A DNA stretch of 64,000 nucleotides from the NCBI RefSeq assembly GCF_001431415.1, contig NZ_LDJI01000006.1, forward strand, positions 62,001-126,000, read 5' to 3'. Source of the DNA: Stenotrophomonas humi (GTDB lineage: Bacteria > Pseudomonadota > Gammaproteobacteria > Xanthomonadales > Xanthomonadaceae). Both the position numbers and the translations under genes were made by a program. Shown here piece by piece: positions 1 to 8,912 of the stretch; position 1 is the first letter of the stretch; the number at the start of each line of letters is the position of its first letter. Under the pieces are notes generated by a model. The model made no database searches. It was not told where the DNA came from and saw nothing but the letters and a program-made list of their open reading frames with translations.

Positions 1-151
1 CTGAGGTGCTCTCGATAACGATAGTACTTCCGGCGTCGGCCGACCCGCTGATGGCGCCGGATGTGGACTGCGCATTTGCACCGAAGCTCATCACCGCGCC
101 CATCAGGGCAACTGCCAGAGCGGAACGGGTCAGTACCTTAACTGTCTTCAT
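1..151 (-). CDS. TonB-dependent receptor, Oar-like, N-terminal part only (runs off the window)
   Basis: Only the first 50 codons are present; the gene continues to the left of the window. The reading starts at the ATG whose complement is 149-151, behind a good ribosome binding site (AGGAGAGA on the minus strand). It encodes a clear signal peptide (MKTVKVLTRSALAVALMGAV..., hydrophobic core, ANA-Q cleavage) followed by a Ser/Thr/Gly-rich stretch, QSTSGAISGSADAGSTIVIE. Xanthomonadaceae Oar-type TonB receptors begin this way, with a carboxypeptidase-like beta domain before the plug. Such proteins sit in the outer membrane and take up large ligands with TonB energy. The family call rests on a short N-terminus and is inference; an exported start is directly visible. 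Confidence 0.6.
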   Translation of the reverse strand, partial: MKTVKVLTRSALAVALMGAVMSFGANAQSTSGAISGSADAGSTIVIESTS

Positions 152-909
152 TAGTGTTCTCTCTCCTGCTTAAGAATGCGCTTCGCTCGGGGATGAACGG
201 GAAACGGCTGGATCGTTACATGTGTACCTAAGTTGAACGAAGCCACCGGACTGTAATGGAAGATTCAGTTTTGGTCACCGAAATGAGGCAGGAAATAAAC
301 TACGAAACCGCTTGGTGGATGAAATGTGTGACATCAAATGAAATACGTTGATATCTAGCTTTCTGCGGTCGGGTATCTGGGTATGAGCACATGCATTTGC
401 ATCGAGTATCTGATTCGGATGAGCGACACCGATCACCTGATCGCATGGCATCAAGGCAAGTTCTGGATTCAAAAGGAACCCGCGGAAATGCGGGCTTTTT
501 TTTGCGCCTTCATCGAGGTTCCACGTGCCTCCCGCTCCAATGGACGTACCTGGGGGCGTCCATGAAACATGGAGTTCAACGAAGAAGATTGGCCGGTCCT
601 GCTTCCCGCAGAACGGCATCAGGGTCGGTCCCGGGTGATGTCCTGCCCGTGGTTCTTCCGTCGTCTCATGGGCAAGGGACTTCATCGACGGGATAGCCAC
701 GATCGATCAGCAGCACTGCCCGGCCCGGCGTGGCATGCAGGAATCTGGACACTGAGGTTGCGTCATGGCCGCGTCGGATTCCCTGCATGCAGTCAACCGG
801 TGTCGGGGCCATGCGGCATGGAGTACGTGCAGGGGTACCCACCCTCTCGTACGGCGCAAATCAGAACCGGTGCATACCAGCGCCAGACAGCACAACTCAG
901 GAGAAGAAC
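152..909. other. Long intergenic region with one terminator, no convincing gene
   Basis: About 760 bases between the divergent receptor stub and the dehydrogenase. It should hold promoters for both. Short open frames exist on both strands here, but none has a good ribosome binding site or a recognisable product. The one clear element is a rho-independent terminator near 479-503, which implies a small plus-strand transcript ending there whose coding content I cannot identify. Confidence 0.5.
476..503 (+). terminator. Rho-independent terminator with no obvious upstream gene
   Basis: CCCGC (479-483), loop GGAAAT, GCGGG (490-494) followed by C and eight T. The short G+C stem plus T-run is classic for the plus strand. 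No convincing gene precedes it, so it may end a small RNA or a gene remnant. Confidence 0.6.
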
Positions 910-1683
910 ATGTCCGCACGCAGTCTCAAAGACAAAGTAGCCGTGATCGCAGGGGGTGGAAAAAACCTCGGTGCGCTGATCGCGAAGGATTTCTCGGCAG
1001 CGGGTGCCTCGGGCCTGCTTCTGCACTACAACAGCGATGCCTCGAAGGCCGAGACGGAAGCCACAGCTGCCGCGCTCAAGGAGCGCGGGACGAACGTGAT
1101 CACGTTCCAGGGGGATCTGGCGGTCGTCGACAACAACATCAAGATGTTCGACCTGGCCAAGTCGCATTTCGGGAAGGTCGATATCGGCGTCAACACCGCG
1201 GGCGTCGTGATAAAGAAGCCGATCTCCGACATCACTGAAGCCGACTACGACAGGAGCTTCGACGCAAACGCCAAGGCCGCGTTCTTCTTCATTCAGCAGG
1301 CCGGCCGTGTGCTGGAGGAAAAGGGGGGAATCATCACCATCGTCAGCTCCCTGCTGGCGGCGTACACGCCGTTCTACGCAATTTATCCAGGCAGCAAGGC
1401 CGCAGTCGAGCACTACACCCGCGCGGCATCCAAAGAGTTGGGCGAACGTGGGATCAACGTCAACGCGATCGGGCCCGGTCCGATGGATACCTCATTCTTC
1501 TACGGGCAGGAGAGCGACGAGGCCGTGGCGTACCACCAATCGGCGGCCGCGCTGGGGAAGTACAGCAAGACGGGCCTGACCGACATCGAGGACATCGCGC
1601 CGATAGTTCGGTTTCTGCTTACGGAGGGCTGGTGGATTACCGGTCAGACCATCTTTGCCAATGGCGGTTACACCACACGCTGA
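910..1683 (+). CDS. Short-chain dehydrogenase/reductase (SDR)
   Basis: 257 aa, the usual size of classical SDR oxidoreductases, which use NAD(P)H on a small alcohol or ketone; the substrate cannot be told. The start is the ATG at 910 behind AGGAG (899-903); the frame is open further upstream, but that part lacks SDR sequence. Visible motifs: a glycine-rich cofactor site at residues 12-21 (VIAGGGKNLG, a variant of TGxxxGxG), NTAG near 95-98 (variant of NNAG), the catalytic Ser at 146/147, Tyr159 and Lys163 in YPGSK, and a PG-containing segment after strand 6 (GPGPMDTSFF). The terminal NGGYTTR resembles many SDRs of the YgfF/FabG type. It is monocistronic and convergent with the kinase gene. 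Confidence 0.85.
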   Translation: MSARSLKDKVAVIAGGGKNLGALIAKDFSAAGASGLLLHYNSDASKAETEATAAALKERGTNVITFQGDLAVVDNNIKMFDLAKSHFGKVDIGVNTAGVVIKKPISDITEADYDRSFDANAKAAFFFIQQAGRVLEEKGGIITIVSSLLAAYTPFYAIYPGSKAAVEHYTRAASKELGERGINVNAIGPGPMDTSFFYGQESDEAVAYHQSAAALGKYSKTGLTDIEDIAPIVRFLLTEGWWITGQTIFANGGYTTR

Positions 1684-1710
1684 GTGTGAGCACATACGTA
1701 GAAGGGGTTT

Positions 1711-1732
1711 CCCCCGGGACCTCCACCGGGGG
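1711..1732. terminator. G+C hairpin between convergent genes, possible bidirectional terminator
   Basis: CCCCCGG (1711-1717), 8-base loop, CCGGGGG (1726-1732), a perfect 7-bp stem 28 bases after the SDR stop. There is no T-run, so factor-independent termination is uncertain. The rest of 1684-1964 shows no gene. Confidence 0.35.
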
Positions 1733-1964
1733 TGCCATCCGAACCCTGCCTCAGGGCATCGGTGGCGGGTAGCGAATGGCCCAGTTTGCTGTCCTTCCAA
1801 TTCGGGCTGATGGATCCTGGTACGGCATACCCCGTGATTTGCCTTGGCCGCAACGGCACCCACCCCGTGCGGCAGGCATCGTGATTGGCAACTGGCTGGT
1901 CGTCTGGGTCTTTACCCACTGCTATCGCGGCGTGTGAGTGCACGCCGCGGTGGCCTGCCTGGAA

Positions 1965-4865
1965 TCAGTGGCGGGAAACATGCGAGGCGCTACCTGGGGT
2001 TGCTGACACGTCGGGCAATTCGTCGATCAGGGGATCGATCCGCTTTATCCATGCATCGTTGTTGGCCGCAACGGCGACCTTCCGTGCCGCCGCAAACGAT
2101 GCACGGGCGGCAGGGATATCGCCGGCATCCCGTAGCACGCCGCCTTTCGTCATGAGCGTCGAGAATTCGATTGCCCGTGCGTAGAGTGAGTCAACCGAAC
2201 GGGCGTCAGTGACAAGCTGGTTCATCACGGGCAGCAGGTCTTCCTGGCTGCCATTGGCAATCTTCACGTCGATTTCGCTGCTGCGGACGTGCAGCATCTC
2301 TTCGCTATCAGCGCCGTACTGCCGCACGGCATCGCGTTTCGCGATCGCAATCTGCTCCTGTGCCTCGATCCCTCGCCCGGACTCGGCCAGCAGGTCGGAG
2401 TAGGCGATGCGATGCAGCGCGGGGACCTCTCCATTGCGTTTCTGATAGAGCGCGATGGAGTCATCCATCAATGCCATCGCCGTGGACAGTGCGGAAGGGG
2501 TGACTCTGGACTGCCACCAGTACTGATTGGCCAGCAGGAAGCGCGCATCCAACGCCAGTTCGTGGGCTTTCCCGTAGTTTTCTTCAAGGATTGCCAATGC
2601 CCTCTGCGTACAGCGCACGGCTTCATCCAACCGGGAGGAAAACGTCATGAGATGAGCCTGTGCGACCAGCACTCTTGCATAGGCGGGATGCTGGATGCCC
2701 ACCGTCGATCGCAGAATGCGTTCAGCGTTGTCGGTCGATGTCTGTGCCGCTGCGTACTGCTGGTCAAGCATCTGCATGAAGGCCAACTCGCCCCAGGCGA
2801 CGCCGGTCAGCGGATGCTCTGCGCCAAGCGTCGTGCTGCGGCTCTGCAGAAGCGTATTGGCAATCGCCATTGCGCGTGCCTCGCTCTGCGGAACCTTCGA
2901 CAAACGCGTCGTACGGATGAGCAACTCGCGGGCATCATCGACGATGCGTGGTTCCGTCTGGCTGGCCAGTTCGATCGCGCGATTGAGGTCCTGCTCGGCC
3001 TCCTCCAGCCTCAGACGCCGCCGGTACCAGTTGCCACGTACGATGAGCATCTGTGCGAGCGCCAGATCGCCTGCCGACGTCTTCAGGCCTGATGCTTCTT
3101 CGATCGCGGCGTTCAATGTGGCCATCGCGGGTTGTGCCTCGTCCCGACCTTCCTGGGCGATGGCCAACTGCATGCGCAGTTGAAGCTGTGCCACCTTCTC
3201 CTGATCTGTGAAGGAGTACCGCAGCTTTTCCAGGCCAATGCGAGCGTCGCGCTCGGCGATGTCGTGATGTGCGCGGAGATTGTGCAGGCGCGCGATCGTG
3301 ACCTGGTTGAAGGCAAACTGCAGTGATGTGCCGGATCCGAGGCGGAGCGACTCGGACGCCAGCGCCTCGGCTTTGGCGTAGTTGCCGGCGTCGGTCTGAC
3401 TGCGTGCAAGGATGGACAGGCCACGCGCCAGAACATTGGTGGAGTCCTTCGATGCGAATCGCCGCAGATTGGATTCGGTGCGTTCCAGCAGGGCGGTGGC
3501 CGTGAGCGGGAGCGTCTGCGTCTGTGACAATGCAGCGGCACCCAGTGACTGGCTGAAGATCTGGTCCGCCCGCGTGGATATGTCCTGTTCCTGCTTGACT
3601 TCGTACTGCTGCCAGAGCGCAGCGGCGCCGAGCAGAGCGACGATTGTCGCGGCAATCAGCGCGAACGTGGTCTGCAGCGCATTGCGGCGGAAGAACCGCT
3701 TCAGCCTGTAGGCACTGCCGGTTCGTATCGAAATGGGTCGGCCCTGCAGCCATCGGTCAAGGTCATCGCGTACCGCCTGGATGGTTGGATAGCGTTCGTC
3801 CGGATCCGGCGCGGTGCAACGCTGGACGATCGCATCCAGGTCGCCTTTGAGTTGCCGTTGCAAGGCGCGCGCCGACGTGCAGTTCCTTCGACGCAACGCA
3901 TCGGGGGAAGCATCCTGCGCAAGTTCGCTGGGGAGTTGCACCAGGCGCGTGTCCTTCAGCAGCAGCGGCGTGGAATAGGCCGAGGTGGCCGATGTCCTGC
4001 CGCAAAGCAGGAAGCAGAGCAGGGCGCCGATGCCGAATACATCGATCGCCGCCGATGGGCGTGCACCTGCCAGAAGCTCGGGGGCGCCGAAGCCCGGGCT
4101 GTAGGCATGCTGGCGGGGGCTGTCGGCCGGCAACGGTGTGCTGCTTGTGATGTCGGCCAGTCCGAAATCAAGCAGCTTCGGATTTCCATCCGCGTCGATC
4201 AGTACTGCCGATGGCTTGATGTCCTGGTGCAGGACACCACGCGAGTGCGCATAGGCCAGTGCCTCGCAGACGGCGCTGATCAACCGGATCCTCGCCCGGA
4301 TGTCGCTTCGATGAGCGTCGCACCATTGATCGATGGTGCTGCCTTCGATGAAGGGCATGACGAACCAGGGAGTGCCATCGACGTCGACGCCTCCGTCCAG
4401 GATCGGGACGATGTCGCGATGGTTCAGTCGCGCCAATGCGTTCCGTTCCGTCATGAAGGCATTGAGCGCGGCAGGGGTCGTCAGGGCGTGCTGTATGAAC
4501 TTCAGCGCCACTTCGCGCTCATAGGTGCCGTCGTTGCGGCTGGCCCGGTACACCGTCCCCATTCCGCCCATGCCCACGAGCGCGGTGATCTTCCACGGGC
4601 CGATGTGCTGACCGATGCGTCGTTCGGCATTGCCAACTGCCGCCGTATCGGCGCCGGGCGGGTGGGGAGTGATCAGTGTCTGCGGCGGATGTTCAAGAAT
4701 GCTGATGGAGGTGTCGCTGGCCTGCAGCATCGCGCGTGCGATATCCGCAGCAGCTCTGCTGCGAATGGAAAGCAAGCCCAGCAAGCCACGGCGCAGGGGC
4801 TGCGGCATGCTGATCAGCCGCCGAACCCAGCGCAGTGCCAGGCGTTCATCGCGTGTCGACTTCAT
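1965..4865 (-). CDS. Membrane Ser/Thr protein kinase with C-terminal TPR region, catalytic-loop Asn replaced by Ala
   Basis: 966 aa. The ATG at 4865 overlaps the stop of the sigma-factor gene (ATGA), so the two are translationally coupled; the same frame is open upstream but that DNA codes for the sigma factor. N-terminal cytosolic kinase domain about 90-370: glycine loop GMGGMG (98-103), VALK with Lys122, alpha-C Glu140, catalytic loop HQDIKPSAVL with Asp215, DFG at 233-235, APE at 261-263. A single transmembrane helix lies at about 398-417. It is followed by some 540 residues of alpha-helical, TPR-like repeats, presumably periplasmic. Odd point: the metal-binding Asn of HRDxxxxN is Ala220. 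It could be a weak or pseudo-kinase. The role is probably to sense a signal and control the adjacent sigma factor, by analogy with PknS/EcfK; this is inference. Confidence 0.85.
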   Translation of the reverse strand: MKSTRDERLALRWVRRLISMPQPLRRGLLGLLSIRSRAAADIARAMLQASDTSISILEHPPQTLITPHPPGADTAAVGNAERRIGQHIGPWKITALVGMGGMGTVYRASRNDGTYEREVALKFIQHALTTPAALNAFMTERNALARLNHRDIVPILDGGVDVDGTPWFVMPFIEGSTIDQWCDAHRSDIRARIRLISAVCEALAYAHSRGVLHQDIKPSAVLIDADGNPKLLDFGLADITSSTPLPADSPRQHAYSPGFGAPELLAGARPSAAIDVFGIGALLCFLLCGRTSATSAYSTPLLLKDTRLVQLPSELAQDASPDALRRRNCTSARALQRQLKGDLDAIVQRCTAPDPDERYPTIQAVRDDLDRWLQGRPISIRTGSAYRLKRFFRRNALQTTFALIAATIVALLGAAALWQQYEVKQEQDISTRADQIFSQSLGAAALSQTQTLPLTATALLERTESNLRRFASKDSTNVLARGLSILARSQTDAGNYAKAEALASESLRLGSGTSLQFAFNQVTIARLHNLRAHHDIAERDARIGLEKLRYSFTDQEKVAQLQLRMQLAIAQEGRDEAQPAMATLNAAIEEASGLKTSAGDLALAQMLIVRGNWYRRRLRLEEAEQDLNRAIELASQTEPRIVDDARELLIRTTRLSKVPQSEARAMAIANTLLQSRSTTLGAEHPLTGVAWGELAFMQMLDQQYAAAQTSTDNAERILRSTVGIQHPAYARVLVAQAHLMTFSSRLDEAVRCTQRALAILEENYGKAHELALDARFLLANQYWWQSRVTPSALSTAMALMDDSIALYQKRNGEVPALHRIAYSDLLAESGRGIEAQEQIAIAKRDAVRQYGADSEEMLHVRSSEIDVKIANGSQEDLLPVMNQLVTDARSVDSLYARAIEFSTLMTKGGVLRDAGDIPAARASFAAARKVAVAANNDAWIKRIDPLIDELPDVSATPGSASHVSRH

Positions 4866-5470
4866 GGTGCACCGGCCTCGGTCATGTCCAGCCGTTGCAG
4901 CAGGAAGCTGCGCGCTGCCTGCCAGTCGCGGCGCACGGTGCGGACGTGGACATCCAGCAGGTTGGCGATCTCCTCTTCGGAAAGCCCGCCGAAATAGCGC
5001 CATTCGACCACGCGTGCCAGGCGCGGCATGTGCTGCGAAAGATCAGTGAGGGCCGCATCCAGGCTTACCAGTTGCTCCATGCGATCGGCGTCACCGGAAT
5101 CCCAGCCATCGGACAGGGACAACACCTTTACGCCGGCGCCGCGCTTCTCGGTCATCTTGCGTTTCACCTCATCCAGGATCACCGAGCGCATCGCGGTGAC
5201 GAAGAGTGCAACGAGTTGGCGGCGGCTTTCGGCGTTGATCTTCGCGCGCGACAGCTTGATCCAGGTTTCGCTGACAAGGGCGGTCGGCGAGAGCGTCTGA
5301 TCTGACTTTCGCCAGAGCTGCGAACGGGCAAGGCGATGCAGATCGCTGTAGAGCAGTGTGTAGATCTGGTCCCAGGCGTTCGCCTTTCCGGCATGCGCAT
5401 CCATCAGCAACTGCGTGACTGCGCCCACGGTATCCTGGGCAGGCAGCGCCTCGGTGTTGATGGCCTCCAT
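4862..5470 (-). CDS. ECF-type RNA polymerase sigma factor, kinase-associated (ECF43/EcfK-like)
   Basis: 202 aa from the ATG at 5470, chosen because AAGGAAA precedes it at good spacing; the longer upstream frame has no such signal. Sigma region 2 is visible as LYSDLHRLARSQLWR...LVSETWIKL and RQLVALFVTAMRSVILDEVKR, and region 4 as EWRYFGGLSEEEIANLLDVHVRTVRRDW. The TLSPTALVSETWIKL stretch resembles the TIGR02999-type sigma factors found next to Ser/Thr kinases in Xanthomonadaceae. There is no anti-sigma gene; the neighbour is the kinase, overlapping by 4 bases. In Vibrio EcfP and Xanthomonas EcfK such factors need phosphorylation by the linked kinase, and in Xanthomonas they control type VI secretion. 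Transfer of that role here is inference. Confidence 0.8.
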   Translation of the reverse strand: MEAINTEALPAQDTVGAVTQLLMDAHAGKANAWDQIYTLLYSDLHRLARSQLWRKSDQTLSPTALVSETWIKLSRAKINAESRRQLVALFVTAMRSVILDEVKRKMTEKRGAGVKVLSLSDGWDSGDADRMEQLVSLDAALTDLSQHMPRLARVVEWRYFGGLSEEEIANLLDVHVRTVRRDWQAARSFLLQRLDMTEAGAP

Positions 5471-6019
5471 CTGTTTCCTTTCTTGCCGGGTTTCGTTGGT
5501 CAGGCAGAGAGCGATCCGTTCGTCCCGCATAGTTCGGCATACCCGCCGAGGGTAAGTCAATCAAAGCGGTATGACGGGGCGGTTCCAGGCACCCGGGCAG
5601 GCCTGTGGCGAGTATTTTCATGGGGCGATGTCCTGTTCTGGCCGCATCCATCGTCTCTGACTTCTCGGCCTCGGGATTCCTGGGGGCGAAGGGCGATGGC
5701 AGGCCCGCCTGGCCGATGTCCTGTCCAGCGCCCGAAGTTCGTCTCGGTAAGTACATATGTCTGGAACTGCTGGGTGATGGGGCGCTGATCCGTTCCACCC
5801 GCGAAAGTCGAAAACAGCCACAGGGGATTGGTGTGCATTGCTTTGAACGATGCAGGTGCGCGTGGGGGAGATTGCTGGAGCGGGAGGGCCGAACGCGGCG
5901 GTGCGCCGTTCCGGCCGTGCCGAACAGCCGCGCCTTGCTGCTTTCGCTACTTGTTGGCCAGTAGTGCCTCACCGTCCGCCAGTTGCGGACTTGTCCAAAA
6001 CTTTCTGGTTCTGTCTGGA
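5471..6019. other. Intergenic region upstream of the sigma factor, no supported gene
   Basis: About 550 bases that must contain the promoter of the minus-strand sigma-kinase operon. A GTG-initiated plus-strand frame (5605-5964, 119 codons) exists but lacks a ribosome binding site, resembles no family I know and has arginine/cysteine-rich, shadow-like composition. I see no structured element worth naming. Confidence 0.4.
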
Positions 6020-6289
6020 ATGCCGCATCCACAACTGATCGTACTGACCGAGTTCGTCGAATCGTTGGAAAGGGAAATGCGTTTCCTGTCACCTCTGCAG
6101 CGCTGTGACCGGCTTGCATCGCTGCTCCACGCTACCGCGCGGCTGGATGCGGATGCCGAGGACGACGTTCTGATTGATCGCCTGGTATTGCGGGCATGTG
6201 ACAGCGCGCTTTCCGCCGAGCACTCGGTTGAGGCAGCCGTGGACATGGTTGGCAGGCATCAATGGGATGCGGAAGCAGGAATTCTGTAG
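6020..6289 (+). CDS. Small hypothetical protein upstream of the HicB-like gene
   Basis: 89 aa starting MPHPQLIVLTEFVESLER. It is mostly alpha-helical and acidic, with no signal peptide, membrane segment or known motif. The start ATG at 6020 has only a weak purine-rich signal before it. It ends 37 bases before the HicB-like gene, so the two could be cotranscribed. It lacks the double-stranded RNA-binding pattern and His expected of a HicA toxin. Function unknown; whether it is real is moderately supported by its position and composition. Confidence 0.45.
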   Translation: MPHPQLIVLTEFVESLEREMRFLSPLQRCDRLASLLHATARLDADAEDDVLIDRLVLRACDSALSAEHSVEAAVDMVGRHQWDAEAGIL

Positions 6290-6326
6290 TCAGGAGGAAG
6301 CCGATTCCTTTCCTCGATTGTGTTGC

Positions 6327-6794
6327 ATGGCGATCAAATTCTCAGGGGAACTGCGGAAGCTCCGCATAGTCGCTCATATGTTCAAATACGCAGTGCGGAC
6401 CAAGATCGATTGGGCAGCGGTGACCGTTTCATTGGTCGACTGGCCTGAAGTGTCGACGGTTGTGCGGAAGGATCCGGTAGCAGAGCTGAGAGGCGTTCTG
6501 TTGCGCGCGATAGCCGGCCGGGTTCGATCACGGGAACCAGTCCCCCTGCCCAAGGCGAAGCCTTGTGCGGAGTTCTTCGTTCCGCTCTCGTCGCGAGAGG
6601 CGATGAAGGTGATGACTTTCAACGAGATGATCCAAGCTCGGCTCGGGATGGAAGACGTCGCTCTCAGACTGTCGGTGAGCCATCAGCTGATACGACAGAT
6701 GCTGGACCTTGATCATCCCGCGGACCTGGACCTCATCGAGAGGGTCATGAACCTGGCCGGGAAGCGCATTGTTGCCTATCCGGTGAGTTCATGA
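6327..6794 (+). CDS. HicB-family antitoxin-like regulator, solitary
   Basis: 155 aa from ATG 6327. The strongest ribosome site, AGGAGGA at 6291-6297, is about 30 bases upstream, so translation may begin earlier (in-frame TTG 6318 or ATG 6267). Residues about 30-80 match the HicB partial RNase H fold (VTVSLVDWPEVSTVV ... EPVPLPK). Residues about 85-150 match the HicB C-terminal DNA-binding part (FFVPLSSREAMKVMTFNEM ... HQLIRQMLDLDHPADLDLIE ... LAGKRIVAYP); E. coli HicB has the same order of segments. HicB neutralises the mRNA-cleaving HicA toxin and represses its own operon. No HicA gene is seen on either side, so this may be an orphan transcriptional regulator or a relic of a toxin-antitoxin pair. 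Confidence 0.72.
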   Translation: MAIKFSGELRKLRIVAHMFKYAVRTKIDWAAVTVSLVDWPEVSTVVRKDPVAELRGVLLRAIAGRVRSREPVPLPKAKPCAEFFVPLSSREAMKVMTFNEMIQARLGMEDVALRLSVSHQLIRQMLDLDHPADLDLIERVMNLAGKRIVAYPVSS

Positions 6795-6944
6795 GGTTTC
6801 CGTTTCCCGGTCGCGCTGGAAGGCCCCAGCCCTCGTCGGCCTGAGTGGTGCGGTGCTTGCTGTGACGGGGGGAGGGGCACTCCGGGAGCAGTCCGTGTGG
6901 TAGGTGTTTGCTACGATTGGGCTCTCAGTCAACGGGGTCATCCG

Positions 6945-7721
6945 ATGCGCCGTGTCCTCCTCCTTCCGATCATCGCGGTCTGTGGCCTCGTCGGCTTTTC
7001 CCAGGCCGCCACCGCTGCCGTTCCCCTTCTCAATGGCACCTGCCCGGGGAACATCGAAGTACATGCCGACCAGGGTGGGCCGGTGTACATCAACGGACGC
7101 GAAACCACGCTCAAGCCGTTCAACGAGAACTACTACGAAGCGCGGGATGCGCAGAGCGGTGTCACGGTGTCGATCAGTCGCAAGCCGGATGGCGGGTTCG
7201 ATCTTTCCTATACCGGCAATGGCGGCGCCAATGGTGTCTGCACGGTCAACGGAACGGGCGGACAGGCCGACGGACCGCAGGGCCACGCTGATGCCATGTC
7301 CGGCACGAGTTCGGCTACCGAGGTGACCTGTGAATCGCGCGGCAAAGAACAGGCCGAGTGCAGCATGGATACCCGTGGTGAGGTGAAGCTCGTCCGCCAG
7401 CTGAGTCACAGTTCGTGCGTTGAAGGGCAGAGCTGGGGCTTGAGTCGCCACTCCGTGTGGGTCAGAGAGGGTTGCCGTGCCGTGTTCCGCAATACCTCGC
7501 ATGACCGCCATGGCAGCGCAGGGTCACCGCATGCGAGCAGCGGTGGCGTCCTGCTCGGTGCCTGCAACCTGCGAGCGGATGCGGACGGTGCGCTGGTGAC
7601 GCGTGTTCCCGTCAACGACACCGTGGACGAACTGATCGTGGACTATCCGGATGGCCGCTATCTGTGCATGGTCACCAAGGAAGGGCAGGTTCAGTCGTTG
7701 ACCCGCCTCAAAGCCCGGTGA
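6945..7721 (+). CDS. Exported DUF3011-domain protein
   Basis: 258 aa from the ATG at 6945, which opens directly on a signal peptide (MRRVLLLPIIAVCGLVGF, cleavage near ATA-AVP). The mature protein has an N-terminal beta-rich part with paired cysteines (GTCPGN ... NGVCTVNG). A DUF3011 repeat follows at about 127-180: VTCESRGKEQAECSMDTRG, LVRQLSHSSCVEGQSWG, VREGCRAVF. DUF3011 proteins are common, secreted and functionally unknown in Xanthomonadaceae; the cysteine pattern suggests disulfides in the periplasm. Single gene on the plus strand; no partner is suggested by context. Confidence 0.75.
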   Translation: MRRVLLLPIIAVCGLVGFSQAATAAVPLLNGTCPGNIEVHADQGGPVYINGRETTLKPFNENYYEARDAQSGVTVSISRKPDGGFDLSYTGNGGANGVCTVNGTGGQADGPQGHADAMSGTSSATEVTCESRGKEQAECSMDTRGEVKLVRQLSHSSCVEGQSWGLSRHSVWVREGCRAVFRNTSHDRHGSAGSPHASSGGVLLGACNLRADADGALVTRVPVNDTVDELIVDYPDGRYLCMVTKEGQVQSLTRLKAR

Positions 7722-7991
7722 ATGGCGGCGGGGGGCTGCTTTCCAGCCGCCTGCGGGCATCTGCAAGGTACAACTCCGCTTCCGGCGCAGCCGTGGTTTG
7801 GCCGGCTGCCCGATGACCGGGCATGGTGGCCCTGCACCCGGCAACCGGGTTGCAACCCCCTCAGCGTGGATGCGGGCACCGTAGCCCGTAACGGCAGCAC
7901 TGCACCGGTTCAGCAACGGCTTCCTGCTGCGCTGCCGCGAGTTGTTTCAGCCCTTGCTGGCTAAACTGCTTTCACTTGCAACGGAGGTGGT

Positions 7992-8912
7992 ATGGCCGGT
8001 TTTCGTCCTGTTTCATTGATTGGTGTGCCGACTGACGTGGGCGCGGGCCACCGGGGCGCCAGCCTCGGCCCGGAGGCGCTGCGTGTTGCCGGTTTGCCGG
8101 AGGCATTGGTCGCGCGTGGTGTGGATGTGCGCGACATCGGCAACCTGGCGGGGCCGCGCAATCCGTGGACCGGGCCGGTGCAGGGCTACCGTCACCTGGA
8201 TGAAGTGGTGGCGTGGAACCACGCGCTGATGGAAGCCACCTACGCCGAACTGAGCGATGGGCGCATGCCGATCATGCTTGGCGGTGACCACTGCCTGGGC
8301 ATCGGTTCCATCACCGCGGTGGCGCGCTGGTGTCGCGAGCAGGGCAAGCAGTTGCGGGTGTTGTGGTTGGATGCGCACTCGGACTTCAATACCTCCGATG
8401 TCACGCCCTCGGGCAACATCCACGGCATGCCGGTGGCCTGCCTGTGTGGCCTGGGCCCGGACGTGCTGACCCGGCTCGGTGGCAGTGCGCCGGCGATCTC
8501 GCCCAGCCAGGTGCACCAGATCGGCATCCGCTCCGTGGACCCGGAAGAGAAGCGGCTGATCAAGCACCACCAGGTGGATGTCTATGACATGCGCCATATC
8601 GACGAAGCAGGCATGAAGCGCACCATGGAGGCAGCGCTGGAAGGCGTTGATGCCAACACCCACCTGCATGTCAGTTTCGACGTGGATTTCCTTGACCCAA
8701 GCATCGCACCGGGCGTGGGCACCACCGTGCCGGGCGGGGTGAACTACCGCGAGGCGCAGCTGGTGATGGAGATGATCGCCGACACCGGTTTGATGGGCTC
8801 GTTGGACATCGTCGAGCTGAACCCGCTGCTGGATCACCAGAACCGCACGGCCGAGCTGGCGGTGGACCTGGTGGAGAGCCTGTTCGGCAAATCCACCCTG
8901 ATGCGGGATTGA
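7992..8912 (+). CDS. rocF: Arginase
   Basis: 306 aa, typical arginase length; hydrolyses L-arginine to ornithine and urea with a binuclear manganese centre in the cytosol. All metal ligands are visible: His100 in GGDHCLG, Asp127/His129/Asp131 in DAHSDFN, and the two Asp of SFDVDFLDP near the C-terminus. SGNIHGMP and the PGVGT segment belong to the substrate site. The start is ATG 7992 behind GGAGGTG. The 270-base gap before it shows no gene and should hold the promoter. Monocistronic; arginine catabolism is inferred from family only. Confidence 0.93.
   Translation: MAGFRPVSLIGVPTDVGAGHRGASLGPEALRVAGLPEALVARGVDVRDIGNLAGPRNPWTGPVQGYRHLDEVVAWNHALMEATYAELSDGRMPIMLGGDHCLGIGSITAVARWCREQGKQLRVLWLDAHSDFNTSDVTPSGNIHGMPVACLCGLGPDVLTRLGGSAPAISPSQVHQIGIRSVDPEEKRLIKHHQVDVYDMRHIDEAGMKRTMEAALEGVDANTHLHVSFDVDFLDPSIAPGVGTTVPGGVNYREAQLVMEMIADTGLMGSLDIVELNPLLDHQNRTAELAVDLVESLFGKSTLMRD

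Noticed and set aside
275..700. 141-codon minus-strand frame in the left intergenic region
   Set aside because: No ribosome binding site, no recognisable family, and it runs through the terminator at 479-503.
5605..5964. 119-codon GTG-initiated frame upstream of the sigma factor
   Set aside because: No ribosome site, shadow-like Arg/Cys composition, no family.
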